64,000 bases of DNA from Schistocephalus solidus (lineage: Eukaryota > Platyhelminthes > Cestoda > Diphyllobothriidea > Diphyllobothriidae): contig WEDG01002530.1 in assembly GCA_017591395.1 (NCBI GenBank), positions 62,001-126,000 of the forward strand. The letters are read 5' to 3'. The position numbers were made by a program, and so were the translations under genes. Shown here piece after piece: positions 1 to 11,000 of this stretch (position 1 is its first letter; the number at the start of each line of letters is the position of its first letter). The notes beneath the pieces were generated by a model that was not told where the DNA came from, ran no database searches, and was given only the letters and a program-made list of their open reading frames with translations.

Positions 1-164
1 GGTTCCATCTTATCATCTTATTTCCCAAGTTGCTATGCAAATGCCTGCGACAGCTCGATAGTGACCTCCAGGGCACAACGGAACATACATGTTCCTTAAT
101 TAGATTTGTAAAAACTCAGTATCATAATTCATATTTCCAATCACAAACCAATAAAACAACGGAC

Positions 165-260
165 CAGTGGCCCAATGATAGATATTTACTCTCAATACTC
201 AAAATTCGCGGGTTCGAATCTGGGGTGATCCACACCCGAAATTAGCCTTTCGTTGCTATA
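165..260 (+). repeat. tRNA-like Pol III promoter remnant (SINE-like)
   Basis: A perfect B-box core, GGTTCGAATC, lies near 211-220. An A-box-like stretch (AGTGGCCCAATGATAG) sits about 40 bases upstream, the spacing of an internal Pol III promoter. No full tRNA cloverleaf can be drawn, so this is more likely the head of a tRNA-derived SINE than a functional tRNA gene. Confidence 0.3.
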
Positions 261-404
261 ATAGCGATCATCTACGCAAAAAAAGAACTTGCTTAACTGT
301 ATCAGTTATTCCGACTCAACCGATACCCAGTCAGCTTTTTGAAAAGCTGCCTCAGACACTAGAGTCAACCTCAAACCTTAGGCTCTAATGGAGAACCCGG
401 ACCG

Positions 405-945
405 CGTAAATTCTACTCCCTACCTTACACGCAGGGCATCTCCGAAGCGATTGACCGACAATTAAACCAGTTTGGCATCTTCCTTGCGCGCAACACTATC
501 CCGGGTAAAAGACCCTATACCCAAAGAGCAGCAAACTAATATCGTCTACCGCGTTGCGTGTGTCAACTGCTCTTGCGCTTATATTGGTCATACCAGCCGA
601 CGAATTGGGACGCGTATTACGGAACATAAACTAGCCATTCATTGATGCAACCCTTTGTCCCTCATTTTTGCGCTCGCCCTTGAGTTCGACCATCGCTTCA
701 ATTGGGACGGAACCGAATTTGTTGCAATGGCTAACCCCAAACAGGTGCGTGAATTTCTCGAGGCGTGGCACTATAACACAACCAGCATCAACCGCCAGGT
801 CGATCTGGACTCTCAATACGAAGGCCTGCGTTCCCGGCTCACTGACTTGCGCCCACAACCTAACCACAGCCACTCATCTTTTCTGGACCATGTTTACTCT
901 CATTGTCTAGCCACCCCCTCCCCTGACACGGCGAACAACAATTGA
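405..945 (+). mobile_element. Penelope-like element, 3' fragment with GIY-YIG endonuclease
   Basis: This is the C-terminal end of a Penelope-like retroelement polyprotein. The first frame holds the linker seen after the reverse transcriptase (LPYTQGISEAI). After a frameshift near 505 the next frame reads KDPIPKEQQTNIVYRV, then the GIY-YIG core (CAYIGHTSRR, RITEHKLAIH), an in-frame TGA near 643, and the family's usual tail (EAWHYNTTSINR). GIY-YIG nucleases cut target DNA for insertion. The reverse transcriptase is absent, so this is a 5'-truncated, inactive copy. A second copy of the same type lies on the minus strand near 28.5-29.3 kb. Confidence 0.8.
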
Positions 946-2540
946 AACTATTAACACCTCCAACATTACCTCTGTCCCCACCCCGCATCGATGACCATTA
1001 AGTTTACCGTCTGCAGTCGCATTTAGTTGCCATCCCTCTCCGCCTCCGACACAGGGAGCCCTAACAGCTCCCCCCCCTAACCGGCCCCAATCCAATTATG
1101 TGCCCAGTCCTCACACCCCAGTTGGTTGTCTGTCCTTGTCTGTCCTGTAGCACAAACTGGTAATCTGACCATTTCATTCTACTTGTAGTACTACTTGTTT
1201 GTAGAATGGGCATTACGTGGTTATTCCACAGTGGTTGATTGTCTTCGACCCAAATGTTCATTGAAATTTCGGGTCTGACCCTAAAAAGTCATGTCCGAAG
1301 CACCTGACTCCATGTCCTGCACTTAATAATTTCAGAAATTATTTACCCGATATATATATATATATATATATAAATTCTGTAGGCCATTGTGCATGTGGTG
1401 TCCATAACTAATGGCGTCACTGAGTATGGATTCGAGCACGAATCGAATGCAGGAAGTTAATATATTTATAGCTTTAGCGATCACATTTACATGATCTCAA
1501 TTGAATAAGTGTCAGCGGATATCATCCGACACACATTTCTGCCACCGAGCAGGTGTGTTCCTCACGCCGGGGAGTCCACCCAGATCTGGTTCGAGAAGGC
1601 CACCCAGAGTCATCCGTTGCAGCTCTAGGAGTGTTGCTTTAACCGACATCAGCATTAAAAAATCAAGGGTGTGGTTTTCAGGTGCGCTGGGGAGTGCCCC
1701 CGTGCAAATAAAATTGCTTCTTGTCAGCTCTGCTCGAGGGCCCAAATTTTGCTTCATTAATTAAAAAATTCATACGCAAAGTTGATGCCTCACGTGAAAG
1801 TTAAAGGTTACAAATCAGCAATTTTTAGTAATAAATGTAGCCTTCAAGGACAAATAGATTCTTTAGTAAAAAAACAGACTAGTCCCGATGGGCCGACAGT
1901 AGGAATCTAAAGTCTGTCCCAAACGTAAGTGAGAACAGCCTGCAAGTGATCCCACCTCTTTACCTCTAAGTGACTCCCAAATACGTGTGTGGAGGTGGAT
2001 TTGTTTACTACAAGACATGCTGCATCGAAAACACCGTATGGAATTGGGTAGGCCACTTCTGTCTTGCCAAAGTCTCAGACTTTATTTCTAGGTTACACAA
2101 AGTGATTGTGCAACTGAGTCGCCGGTTTTTGCGCTATCTATTTTGGTGCTTTCTAGCAAGGGTATCTTTACACGTCAAGAAACATTTTAATGGATGTAAA
2201 TGGTAACCAGATTGTAGGCTTTAAACCCTAGTTGGATGTAATTTTCTCTTCTTAGTTTAATTTTGTCCTGCATCGCTATAAAATTAAAAATAAATAATTT
2301 GAGAAGGTAGTCAATTGTACTAACTAAATGCTAATTCAAGGGCAGACTGGTTTTGCTCGACTATGCACGCCGTGGACAGTAACTCAATTATAAGAGGGTG
2401 GTAGTTACTTACTCACCGTCCCTGCACCACCTGGTATGGAGCATACGGTGGACCTTGTCGAAATTGACGGTCGAACTGTCGTGTGAAATAAATTCTGCAT
2501 AGGTTTTTGTTGTTAAATTGTTCCATCTTTCATCAGCCTC
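946..2540. other. Intergenic stretch, no recognisable gene
   Basis: Short open frames on both strands here (for example about 87 codons at 1,501-1,764) show no recognisable domain and overlap each other in opposite strands. I see only a TA microsatellite near 1,350 and AT-rich unique-looking DNA. Confidence 0.5.
1350..1373. repeat. (TA)n microsatellite
   Basis: An uninterrupted run of alternating T and A, about 24 bases long. Confidence 0.9.
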
Positions 2541-2566
2541 TTGTTGTTGTTGTTGTTGTTGTTGTT
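2541..2566. repeat. (TTG)n microsatellite
   Basis: About eight consecutive TTG units, directly left of the hairpin repeat at 2,571-2,663. Confidence 0.9.
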
Positions 2567-2570
2567 ATTG

Positions 2571-2663
2571 CTTTTGATGGATTTACATAATTCATCTGAC
2601 CCATTTGTTCAAAATATCGGCTGCCGGAATTGGGTCAGATGAATTATGCAAATCCGCCAAAAG
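2571..2663. repeat. Long inverted repeat (hairpin or MITE-like)
   Basis: Two 33-base arms (2,571-2,603 and 2,631-2,663) are reverse complements with about three mismatches, separated by a 27-base loop. The conserved arm core is CATAATTCATCTGACCCA. The shape resembles a foldback or MITE-type element; no transposase or clear target duplication is visible. Confidence 0.75.
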
Positions 2664-2665
2664 TC

Positions 2666-2801
2666 CATTAATTAAGTAAGCTTGGTAGTCATCTGGTGGA
2701 TTCTAGATTGCTTTGACAAGAAATCTTGCTTGGGTAATCAACTTAATATATCAAAACTTGTGGATTCCATGCTTAGCAGTAGGTCGGGCGGGTAACTTGA
2801 C
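2666..2801 (+). repeat. Dispersed repeat, copy 1
   Basis: About 136 bases shared in the same orientation with 53,849-53,986. Anchors in both are TGGTAGTCATCTGGTGGATT, a central GGTGGATTC-like motif and GGGCGGGTAACTTGAC at the right end. The second copy sits between SINE pieces, so this may be the body of a SINE-like family. Confidence 0.65.
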
Positions 2802-5600
2802 CTCGTTCTTTTTTTATTATTTTGACGAGGAATGCATGCTACCTCTGTCCTAAGCCATACGTATACACAAAAAGCTGCAAGCAATGACAAATAAGACTGG
2901 AATAGCCATTTTTGGCTTATTAGCCATCGTTAGCCAGCCATACCCAACCGCAGGTGGTGCATCCCGAGGATCGCACCTGCAAACCGTTGATCGGAATTTC
3001 AACCCAATTCTTGTGTGGAGCAACACCTGGGTTTGGGTATGACTGGCTAATGACGGGTACTGATTCAGAAATGGCCAATCCAGTCTCCCTTGTCGTTGTT
3101 GGCAATATTCATCTAACGTTCTAGTTGTTGTCATCAGCCCATTGTCATGCGAAGTGGAAACAAGGGAGAAAGGGAGATTGTCACACTATACCAGTTTACA
3201 TAAGCGTGTAGACAATGAAAGAGGGACCGCTGCATATCAGAGGGTTGGGCACAGAGTCATGGTAGGTTTCTGAGCGGGCGGCGAGCGGGAGAGAATAATT
3301 ATTTCTGCCTGTACGGCATTCCGAGGGAGGCTTGCAGATCAGTTTGACTACGGCATTTGGATTAGCGGTCATTGGGGTGGGAACGGTGTAGGGGTCAGTG
3401 AGCCGTTATCGAAGGCCCTCCTAATCGGGCGTCTAAGTCAAAGTGGCGATTGCTACTGTTCACGCTGAAGTAACAAGACTCGAGAACTTTTCTCAAGAAC
3501 AGCTCAATTTTTCCTGAAAAGCATCTTTTAATCATTATATTGGCTCCGAGGGTATGCCTCTGCAGTTATACCTACCTATATAAGGTTGTGACGCTCACCG
3601 ATCAGGTTACGAGACATGCTTGTCCTGTTGTGTCTTGGAGCTCAATCTGGGGTTGGGTGTGGCTGACTGAGGACGACTAGTAAACCAGGAAGGACAATTC
3701 CGGCATCCTTTTTCTTTGCTGATATCCTATTATCAGCAAATACGGGTATATGAAAGCTCGGCCGCCTCAAACGATGACGTTCAACTTCACCCCATGAGGT
3801 GGGTAAAACAATCTTGAATCACATTTTAAGTTTTTTTAATAAAGCGTGGCACATTCGGCCACAAATGCAAATCTCCAATATCACAAACACATTCCAGAAC
3901 CATTCACAACACCTTGCCAAACTGCACGTTCTAACATGCCCAAAATAGACGTGAATCTACTACAAAACACGTATAAACGCAATGTCTCCAAAAATAAATA
4001 CACGCAGTTTGCTGGTGATCCAGGTGGCAAGTGCCTGAATGACGGATGGAAAGTCGTATTTAAAACATACACATATGACTTAATTGGGACACATGTGCTA
4101 CGGCGTAGCCTGATACGTGATGTGAAGACCAGATTATGTGTGGAAGAGGTCGATGTACTGTCAGGTCTAGTCAGCCATCACACCCACTCCAATCATCTTG
4201 TTCCTAATAGACTCAGGTAATCGGCTGTTGAACTAAAAAAAGCGTTCCTCGGTGCCATTCTCACTAATAATAAATCTGATGCGCACTATGTCGTTTCCTG
4301 GAACGTTGCAACTAACGCTATATCCCCCAGCCATCCTCAGGACTAAGGGTGGGATGCAATAAATCCTTCTTGTGCCGTTCCCTCCTTTGTGATAACTGAT
4401 TTCCCTAGTTTTAGTCCGATATATATGAAGCAGGGAGCAGGTTATGTATGGCGCGCGTGGACGGGCTCTTTAGCTCAGTCGGTCACTGCGCCCACGCTCA
4501 CATCCGAATGCCCTTACACTCGATAGTATCCGCATGTGATTTGTACACCAGCTAGTTGTCACCCCTGTACCACACTCTACCTCCTCAACACAAAGAAAAA
4601 TGAAAGACTCAGGTTTCCGCTACACTTCCTTTTAACGAGAATGGCAAATGACAATTCAACGGGATGCTGGGTAGCCTTCACCACCAGGAATGACATCGTG
4701 ATACGATTGCTCTGCTCATCGTAGGGCACCAATGACCGACCCATGACCCTGTACCCGTCTCTCAGTGGGAATGAATTTACGACCTTAATCAATGCATACA
4801 CTCCTCCACGTATCAGCTCCGACGAGCTAGGTAATGTACGAAATCCACGAAAACCTGCATGCCGGCTTAGCAACTATGTCGAGGTATGAAAAATTGATCC
4901 CCTATGATGACTTCAGTGCCACGTAAGCAGAGATAATGTTATAATGTTAGTTATAAAGTGATGGGCAACTGCAATATCATTAACCTTCTCTTCCTTCCGT
5001 TATTCACGGAATGAAGTCTTCTCCTAACCAAAAAAGTCACCTGCCTTCCGACCCGTAATATTGCGTGGATAAACCCACCCTCGCTCACTGGCAGTTGCTA
5101 GCCTACGCTCTCGTTTGGATGTGTGATTATTGGGACGTGCTAGTGACCAAGGCGCGACGTGTAGGGTCGACTGCTGGACGGATGGCCGTCTTGTCTTCTA
5201 GAGGGCAGGGCAGCAGACGCAGCCCCACAGGATTCCTCAAGTCAATCGAACCTTAGATTAGATAATTTTAGCACTTTTGGGTGCAGCTGACTGCAAATAA
5301 GATCATTAAACTCACCTGAATATCCTGCTAGAACCAAATAAAAGCTTCGGAAGCGACTTTCATTGTTAAGAAGCAATGAACCCACACGTGGAATTCCACC
5401 CACCATCAAGTAGTGGAAACTACCTGATAACCAAAGAGACATATTCCTCCTCAAAACTGCAGTCAAAACCTTCGCTCACATTCTTCTTCATTTTTTGACT
5501 CTTCCCCCGAAACAAGACACCTCTCTGAATGTCAAGTTCACTTTGAAAACAACCGCGGAACCATCTACATGAACAACGCTGCCAGATAACTATGAGAGGA
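2802..5600. other. Intergenic stretch, no recognisable gene
   Basis: The longest open frame, 124 codons at 3,846-4,220 on the plus strand, has no domain I recognise and no clear splice or promoter context. Frames around 4,577-4,873 and 5,242-5,466 on the minus strand are likewise unrecognised. A tRNA-like promoter motif lies near 4,463. Confidence 0.45.
4462..4500 (+). repeat. tRNA-derived SINE head (A-box)
   Basis: GGGCTCTTTAGCTCAGTCGG looks like the 5' acceptor stem and D-arm of a tRNA, including the Pol III A-box TAGCTCAGT. No good B-box follows at the expected distance, so this is a decayed SINE rather than a tRNA gene. Confidence 0.35.
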
Positions 5601-5719
5601 ATATAAAGAAAGGAGGAAGAGGTTCACACCACCTTCGTAGGTTAAACAAAAATCTTCGAACCATCAAGTATGGCAGAGTCGTTTTGAAATTTTGCTGAAT
5701 GGAAAGTTGTACGTAGATG

Positions 5720-6030
5720 GTACGGCAACATCATGACAGAATAATGGTGGGCGTAAGGAATAACGAGGCGTTCGTGTTGGAAGCAAACATAGAACCAAGT
5801 ACGGACTTTCTTGCCCTCAAATGCAAAAACTTTCGACTGACCGTGAAAACGGAGAAGACGGTAGTATTTATCTACCTGCACCCACGATCAGTGCCAATGT
5901 GCTCGTCTCGTATCTGTGCGCCAGTTCACCTACCAGTTTAGTACAATTTCAAGAAATAATAATACCAATGACGAAATCGTCAACTGGATCTCTGAAGCCA
6001 GCGTGCCTTTGATCGGCTGCAATGCTCATT
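5720..6030 (+). mobile_element. Decayed non-LTR retrotransposon fragment (after the RT palm)
   Basis: In shifting plus-strand frames the text LTVKTEKTVV is followed by TNDEIVNWISEAS. In AP-endonuclease-type LINEs of worms and fish, a segment of the form LTI-TEKTV, then DEV--RISKAS, follows the FADD box. The catalytic FADD itself is not seen and frames are broken, so this is a remnant. It appears related to the longer decayed copy at 57.9-59.6 kb. Confidence 0.5.
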
Positions 6031-7504
6031 GTGGTGGCTTCGCGGCCTTCAGAGGCATGACGAGAGTCTAATCCATGCACCTTGAAATAAATCAAGATGC
6101 CTGGGAGGACTTCGCTCAATACCGGCAAGTCTGGGGCACGGTCGTAGTATTTGGGGTGGCAATCTACGAAGCCCATCACGTGAATAGGCAAAATCGGAAT
6201 GGGTGCCCTGCAAATCTTGTATACCACGAGTCAAGGCTGCAACCGCAAATATTTACCTTCATGCGCACATTGAAATGAACATTTAGAGCACTATTATGCC
6301 AGTCGGATTCCGTTGAATCCATCGCCACCGCAACCCGCTCAAATGAACGCTCACGAAACAGAGCGTCACCACTTGCAGTATCGCAGATGTCATATTTATG
6401 TCCTTCCTGGTTACAACACGCGTCTTAATTTCGGCTCTCTGTGGCTGCCTATCGGCACTCTAGTCGTTCGAACCTCCACAGATCTTTTGGGCCAAATTTA
6501 TTAGTGAAATATTCGTTTTAACCAAACCGAGCGATGTGTAGGCCCTCAAATTACTGGTGATGTCAATCCCTCCAAAGATCCAGGCTCCCAAGGAAGAAGT
6601 CAATGATCCATTGCTCCCCCTTTTTGCTACGAGTTAAGAAGATTGCGGACGGTAAAAAATGGTTGACAGCATAATATAGGGAACCAAACATTAGGTCCAT
6701 TGTACTATTTAAAGGCAGTCCCCATTGGTCATAAATGCAGTTGTGCCATAACCACTTCCAAAGGGTTAAAGCATCCTCTATTGATTTCCATGGGAAGGAG
6801 AAGGAAGAAAGCTATTTGAACTCACCTTCCGAAACCAAAGATTACCTGACAGCCGTCATAGATAAACTCTCGGGGAAATCTACTTGTGACCTTCGGAACG
6901 GTACCGAACTGGAATTCGGGCTTTTGAGCTTCTATATTTGAAATATTGTTGAGGTGACAGTAAGAAGAATGAAACCCTCTAAGGTTTGTGTGGTCCTTAA
7001 ACCTGAATCCCCTATCGGACAGAGAGTAATAAAACTCCAAAACCCGCCCCACACTCCAATTACAGCAGGTCGTAAACGCATCTGACAGTGGATGGGGAAT
7101 ATTTTTACGTGCAGTGGACATGAATCGTACACCTCAAACAAGTGATAAATGGAAAAGCTGAATGATTAACTGAATCCCACTTTAAACCTGGCATCTTCCC
7201 GGCCTACGACTGGGCTATGAATCATTAAAGATTTAAAATGGGTCGGCATTGTTCCAAGTAGTTTGTCCTACATTTGGTAGCAATTTTACTCGATTAAAAA
7301 GTAACCATTTGAACAGTCAGCTAACAGTGGCTCCTTCTGAAAGTGGTCTCTATGGCCCTCCCAGTCAGCGGGAATACGACAAATCCCTGGTTTTTACGAG
7401 AACCAGGTCCATTGTATGCGGACCAGGAGTGTGTAGCACGCGTAGATGAGCTATTTCGTTTTTTTCTGCCGCTGTACTGGATTCCGCCTCTTGTCATTCT
7501 GACT
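6031..7504. other. Stretch without recognisable gene
   Basis: Several short overlapping frames on both strands (for example 6,075-6,278 plus and 6,822-7,121 minus) give no recognisable domain. I looked here in particular for ankyrin-coding exons that should follow the asparaginase gene on the minus strand and did not find the usual TPLH motifs. Confidence 0.45.
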
Positions 7505-7660
7505 CGGTTATTCCATTAGACCCAGGAGGTTGAGGCAAGAGAGGGTGCGGTAGATACTGCACAATCATGCTACCACTATAAACTAATTAACGCGCAGATT
7601 GCTGTCTCAAGCCACCATGCTATGGGACCCTCATTTTAACTCAACTGAGGCTAAAGGCTA
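7505..7660 (+). repeat. Dispersed short repeat, copy 1
   Basis: Contains GTGCGGTAGATACTGCACAA then ACTATAAACTAATTAACGCG. The same block, in reverse orientation, recurs near 61.4, 63.5 and 63.9 kb with the shared core GCGGTAGATGC/ACAGC-GCAAGT. It is short, non-coding and present in several copies, like a SINE or a satellite-derived unit. Confidence 0.6.
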
Positions 7661-7709
7661 CGGGTCCTGTGGTAAGAAAGCTACTACTCTGTCACCCATA
7701 TACACTTAC

Positions 7710-8056
7710 TTCAAAGTGACCGGCTATTCGAAAGAGTTGCTCGAGGGTCTCCGTATCGTCGGTCTCTGCTGCGACACACATGAGAGCAGGGAATACCTTT
7801 TGTGCCCATTGAGGGGCTAGCCCGTTGGCATCGGCATTGGAAAGTAGTTCACCCAGTCCGTGAGTGTGCTCCAGTGAGGCATCTATCATCTCGCGGGGCG
7901 AGGCTATGATGGATTGCAGGCCCACTCTGGTTTCCAATATGGGTTCTGTCATCTCACCGCGTAGGCTGTGCGCTAGCATTCGTCGACGGGTCGCGGGATC
8001 CTTCCATTTAGCTAGTACGTAGGCCATCTTCATGAGGCGGCTTCAGGTGTCATATC
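7710..8056 (-). CDS. ASPG: ASPG exon 5 (linker to ankyrin region), frameshifted
   Basis: Starts after ATCCTGCCAG with DMTPEAA. The frame then hits TGA, but a one-base deletion within 8,033-8,040 restores the family text MKMAYVLAKW. It continues through LRGEMTEPI to ALMCVAAETDDTETLEQLF and ends at GAA|GTAAGT. In human ASPG this part leads into ankyrin repeats; the strong donor implies a further exon, which I could not identify. No alternative acceptor avoids the stop. Confidence 0.75.
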
Positions 8057-11000
8057 CTGGCAGGATATAAAATGCATGAATTAGTTCTCAAATATAAAAA
8101 TAATACCAAACAGAAAACAGACCATCAATTTTTCCAGTTTAAGGCCAATCACAGTCCTCCTCTGTGAGACCTGAGCACTTAAAGACCGTTGCTTGCATGT
8201 AAACGTTCTTGTAGACAACAAATACCCTTATATAGATCCGTCGGACATTGTGGCACGGTAGAACTGTAAAATTTTGGACATGAAGTAACCGCAATTGTTT
8301 AATAAGGTGGTAGGAGGGGTAGTGCAAAAGTTATAGATGGGTAAGGGTGAGAATTGGGAAAAAATGATTGGTAAGCTCTGGAATTTAGCAAAAGACCACC
8401 TACCTTTAACCCTGACCCCAACAGTAACCCTGAACACGACTCCAACACGAACCGTGCCCCCTGCAGTTTATTGAGCGTGCTCTTGCTTGGCAATTGCGGT
8501 TACCTTATGCTTTTAGCGCTCGCCGAGTGTATCAAGCAAACAAATATGCTGTTATATTGTACGAGGTACGACCAAGGGAGTGGCGGGGCGTAGGAGTAAA
8601 TGAATGTACGGCCATGTTTGCCGAAAAAGCTAAGGATGGGGAGATAGCATTGCATGAGTAAAAGCACCTACACAGCCGGATACTACACCAAGTGTGTTGA
8701 GGATGGCTCCCGTTGCGTACACGACCGCTACCGTTCCTCTCCAGCATTGCGTAGTGTTAAGAATGAGGATTTTCCTTTCCAGACTGGCTTCTCGTAGGAT
8801 TTCAATGAGTTCCTGGTTGTTTGAGGGTACATTTCCCGCACCGTAGGTTTGCAGAATGACACCTATAAAACAGAATATTGAATTAATTGATTGATTGATT
8901 GAATTGCTTGTCGTTGGACAGGAAATGCTGACCCCTTTTATCCTAGAAATAGTGACTTTTCCAGAACTGAACAGATATTGTACTGGCCATAAATTGTACA
9001 ACAGTCTTTACTCAAGCGGGGACAGGTGTAAGTGCAATTTGGGGTTAGTAACGGCCGACTGAACGTTCGAACAATCTCACAGGAAAGTGGTGTACACTTA
9101 ACTTTTAATATTATTGGACGAAACACGAATGACTTTATTGTCTAGAAGACCCTATACAGGGTGTCTGGAGTCTGTCGATAGACGAGTAATCGAGAAATAT
9201 TAATAGAGACACAGAAGGCGGAAATGTTTATTTCTAGTTTTTTTTTACTTCCCCGCTAACTATCCTTAATCCTATACCGGGCAGCATCAAGTGTCAAAGC
9301 GAGTCCAAGGGTTTGTTTCTCTATGAGATCTAACCCCCTAAGCCACGAGCCTACTTCATGCAGCCGGCGATCGGGGGTGTTGAAAGTCATGGGGTGGGGT
9401 GGGGGGTGGTGTTCAATGATCTGCCCTGTTTTCAAGGGCGGCAAGGCTTGTCAATGACTGAAGACTACGGCGAACTCACTGGAAGTACAGTAGCTGGAGT
9501 ATTTATACTTTAAATGTGTATCTTTATGTATTAAAACTCTGAACTCATTTGAACTCGACCAGTAGTTGCCAGGACGCATAGGGTTTCCAAACTACATGCT
9601 GCATACGCTCTGCGTTGAATTTATAGGAGAATCGAACGTCGATAGGCAAACTTCAGCTACTTCGGTTATCATTTTTTACCACCTGTTCGAGTGAGAATCC
9701 GAAAAGTTAAGCTAAAAACTCTTGCTCCAGTGATCGTGCCGGCTTCCTCACAACCAGGTCATTTGTAAAAATTCTGATTTGGATGACTTTCTTGGTCACC
9801 AATTCTGCACCGGCTTTCTCGGACATTTGTCTACGAAGCAACAAAGGCAACGGAAATTTGAATGTTCGTTTCTATTTCAGTTATCACCATTAGACACCTG
9901 ACAATCAGAATGCATACTTCTAAATACAATTTTCACGAAGTTTCATTTTTGATGTACGCTTTTATTTCCTCTTTTTTTAGTCCATTTCAGCTACCACTGT
10001 TCAAACGCACTTTTCAGCATTTTGACTGCATGGCGTCAGACCAAGGCACATCCTTCTCCCTTGAATCTGATGGATACTAATTCGTTTCAGCCGTGACTTT
10101 GCGGCATCCCTTGTCCAACTGCTTTAAATATCCTTTCATTCCTATTGCAGTCTGCTTTCTCTACTGCAGGAGAACACAAATACATCAAGTAATAACTCGT
10201 TCATTTACCTATTAGGTTTTAATATTTAAATTACTTGAATCCGTCCTACCTTTAACTGGAATCGTCAACTTTCTTCATCATCTTATTTTGCTTAAGGTGG
10301 ATATGTTGCAAAACGTTAATCTGCTCCGTTTTGTACTAATGACAACGATGTCTCATTTTCCAAATAGGTGTTATTTACTCAATGTCATCGAACACCTGTA
10401 GCAGCCTAGCTTGCGAGTATTATTGGGTTTTAAGGCAAATAAAGTCATCAGAGAGGAATTGACGTACTAAGTCAACAGCTATTAAAATTCAGCCCCTCAA
10501 TTTCCAAGATGTCTGGAATGGTACTTTTGCCGAACCCGACCACGGCAATGGAAGGAAAGCGCAACAAGACCTGCAGGCAGGTGTGTTTTTCTTACCCTCT
10601 ACGGGAGGTTGGAAGAAAGCTTTAACGGTTTCTGCCGATATTGAGGGGAAGAGTCGGAGAATGGCAACATTTGGACAGAGATCCGGATTCACCCGTAGCC
10701 GGCGCTTTTTGTCATTTGACTTCCAAATTCGATCATAGTAGATTTTGATGTCCTCACGACTCTCCGCCAGAGGCGGACAATTGGGAGAAACAAAGATGTC
10801 CACATCTGTTGCAGAACTTTTAACTGTTCGGTTTCCACGAAGGAGCTGTGTAAAACGAAGAAGGCCAAACAGTTAAAAATGTGGAAAGCAAGCTTCTACA
10901 TCAAAAACACGTAAACCTGTCGGTGTACAGCAGCCTTGCACCACTAACATTTTATCTCGTCAGACCATGAAAACCAGAGCAAAAGAGAAAAATGGTAATG

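Noticed and set aside
3846..4220. 124-codon plus-strand frame
   Set aside because: No domain, no splice or promoter context, and an overlapping antisense frame; kept only as unassigned DNA.
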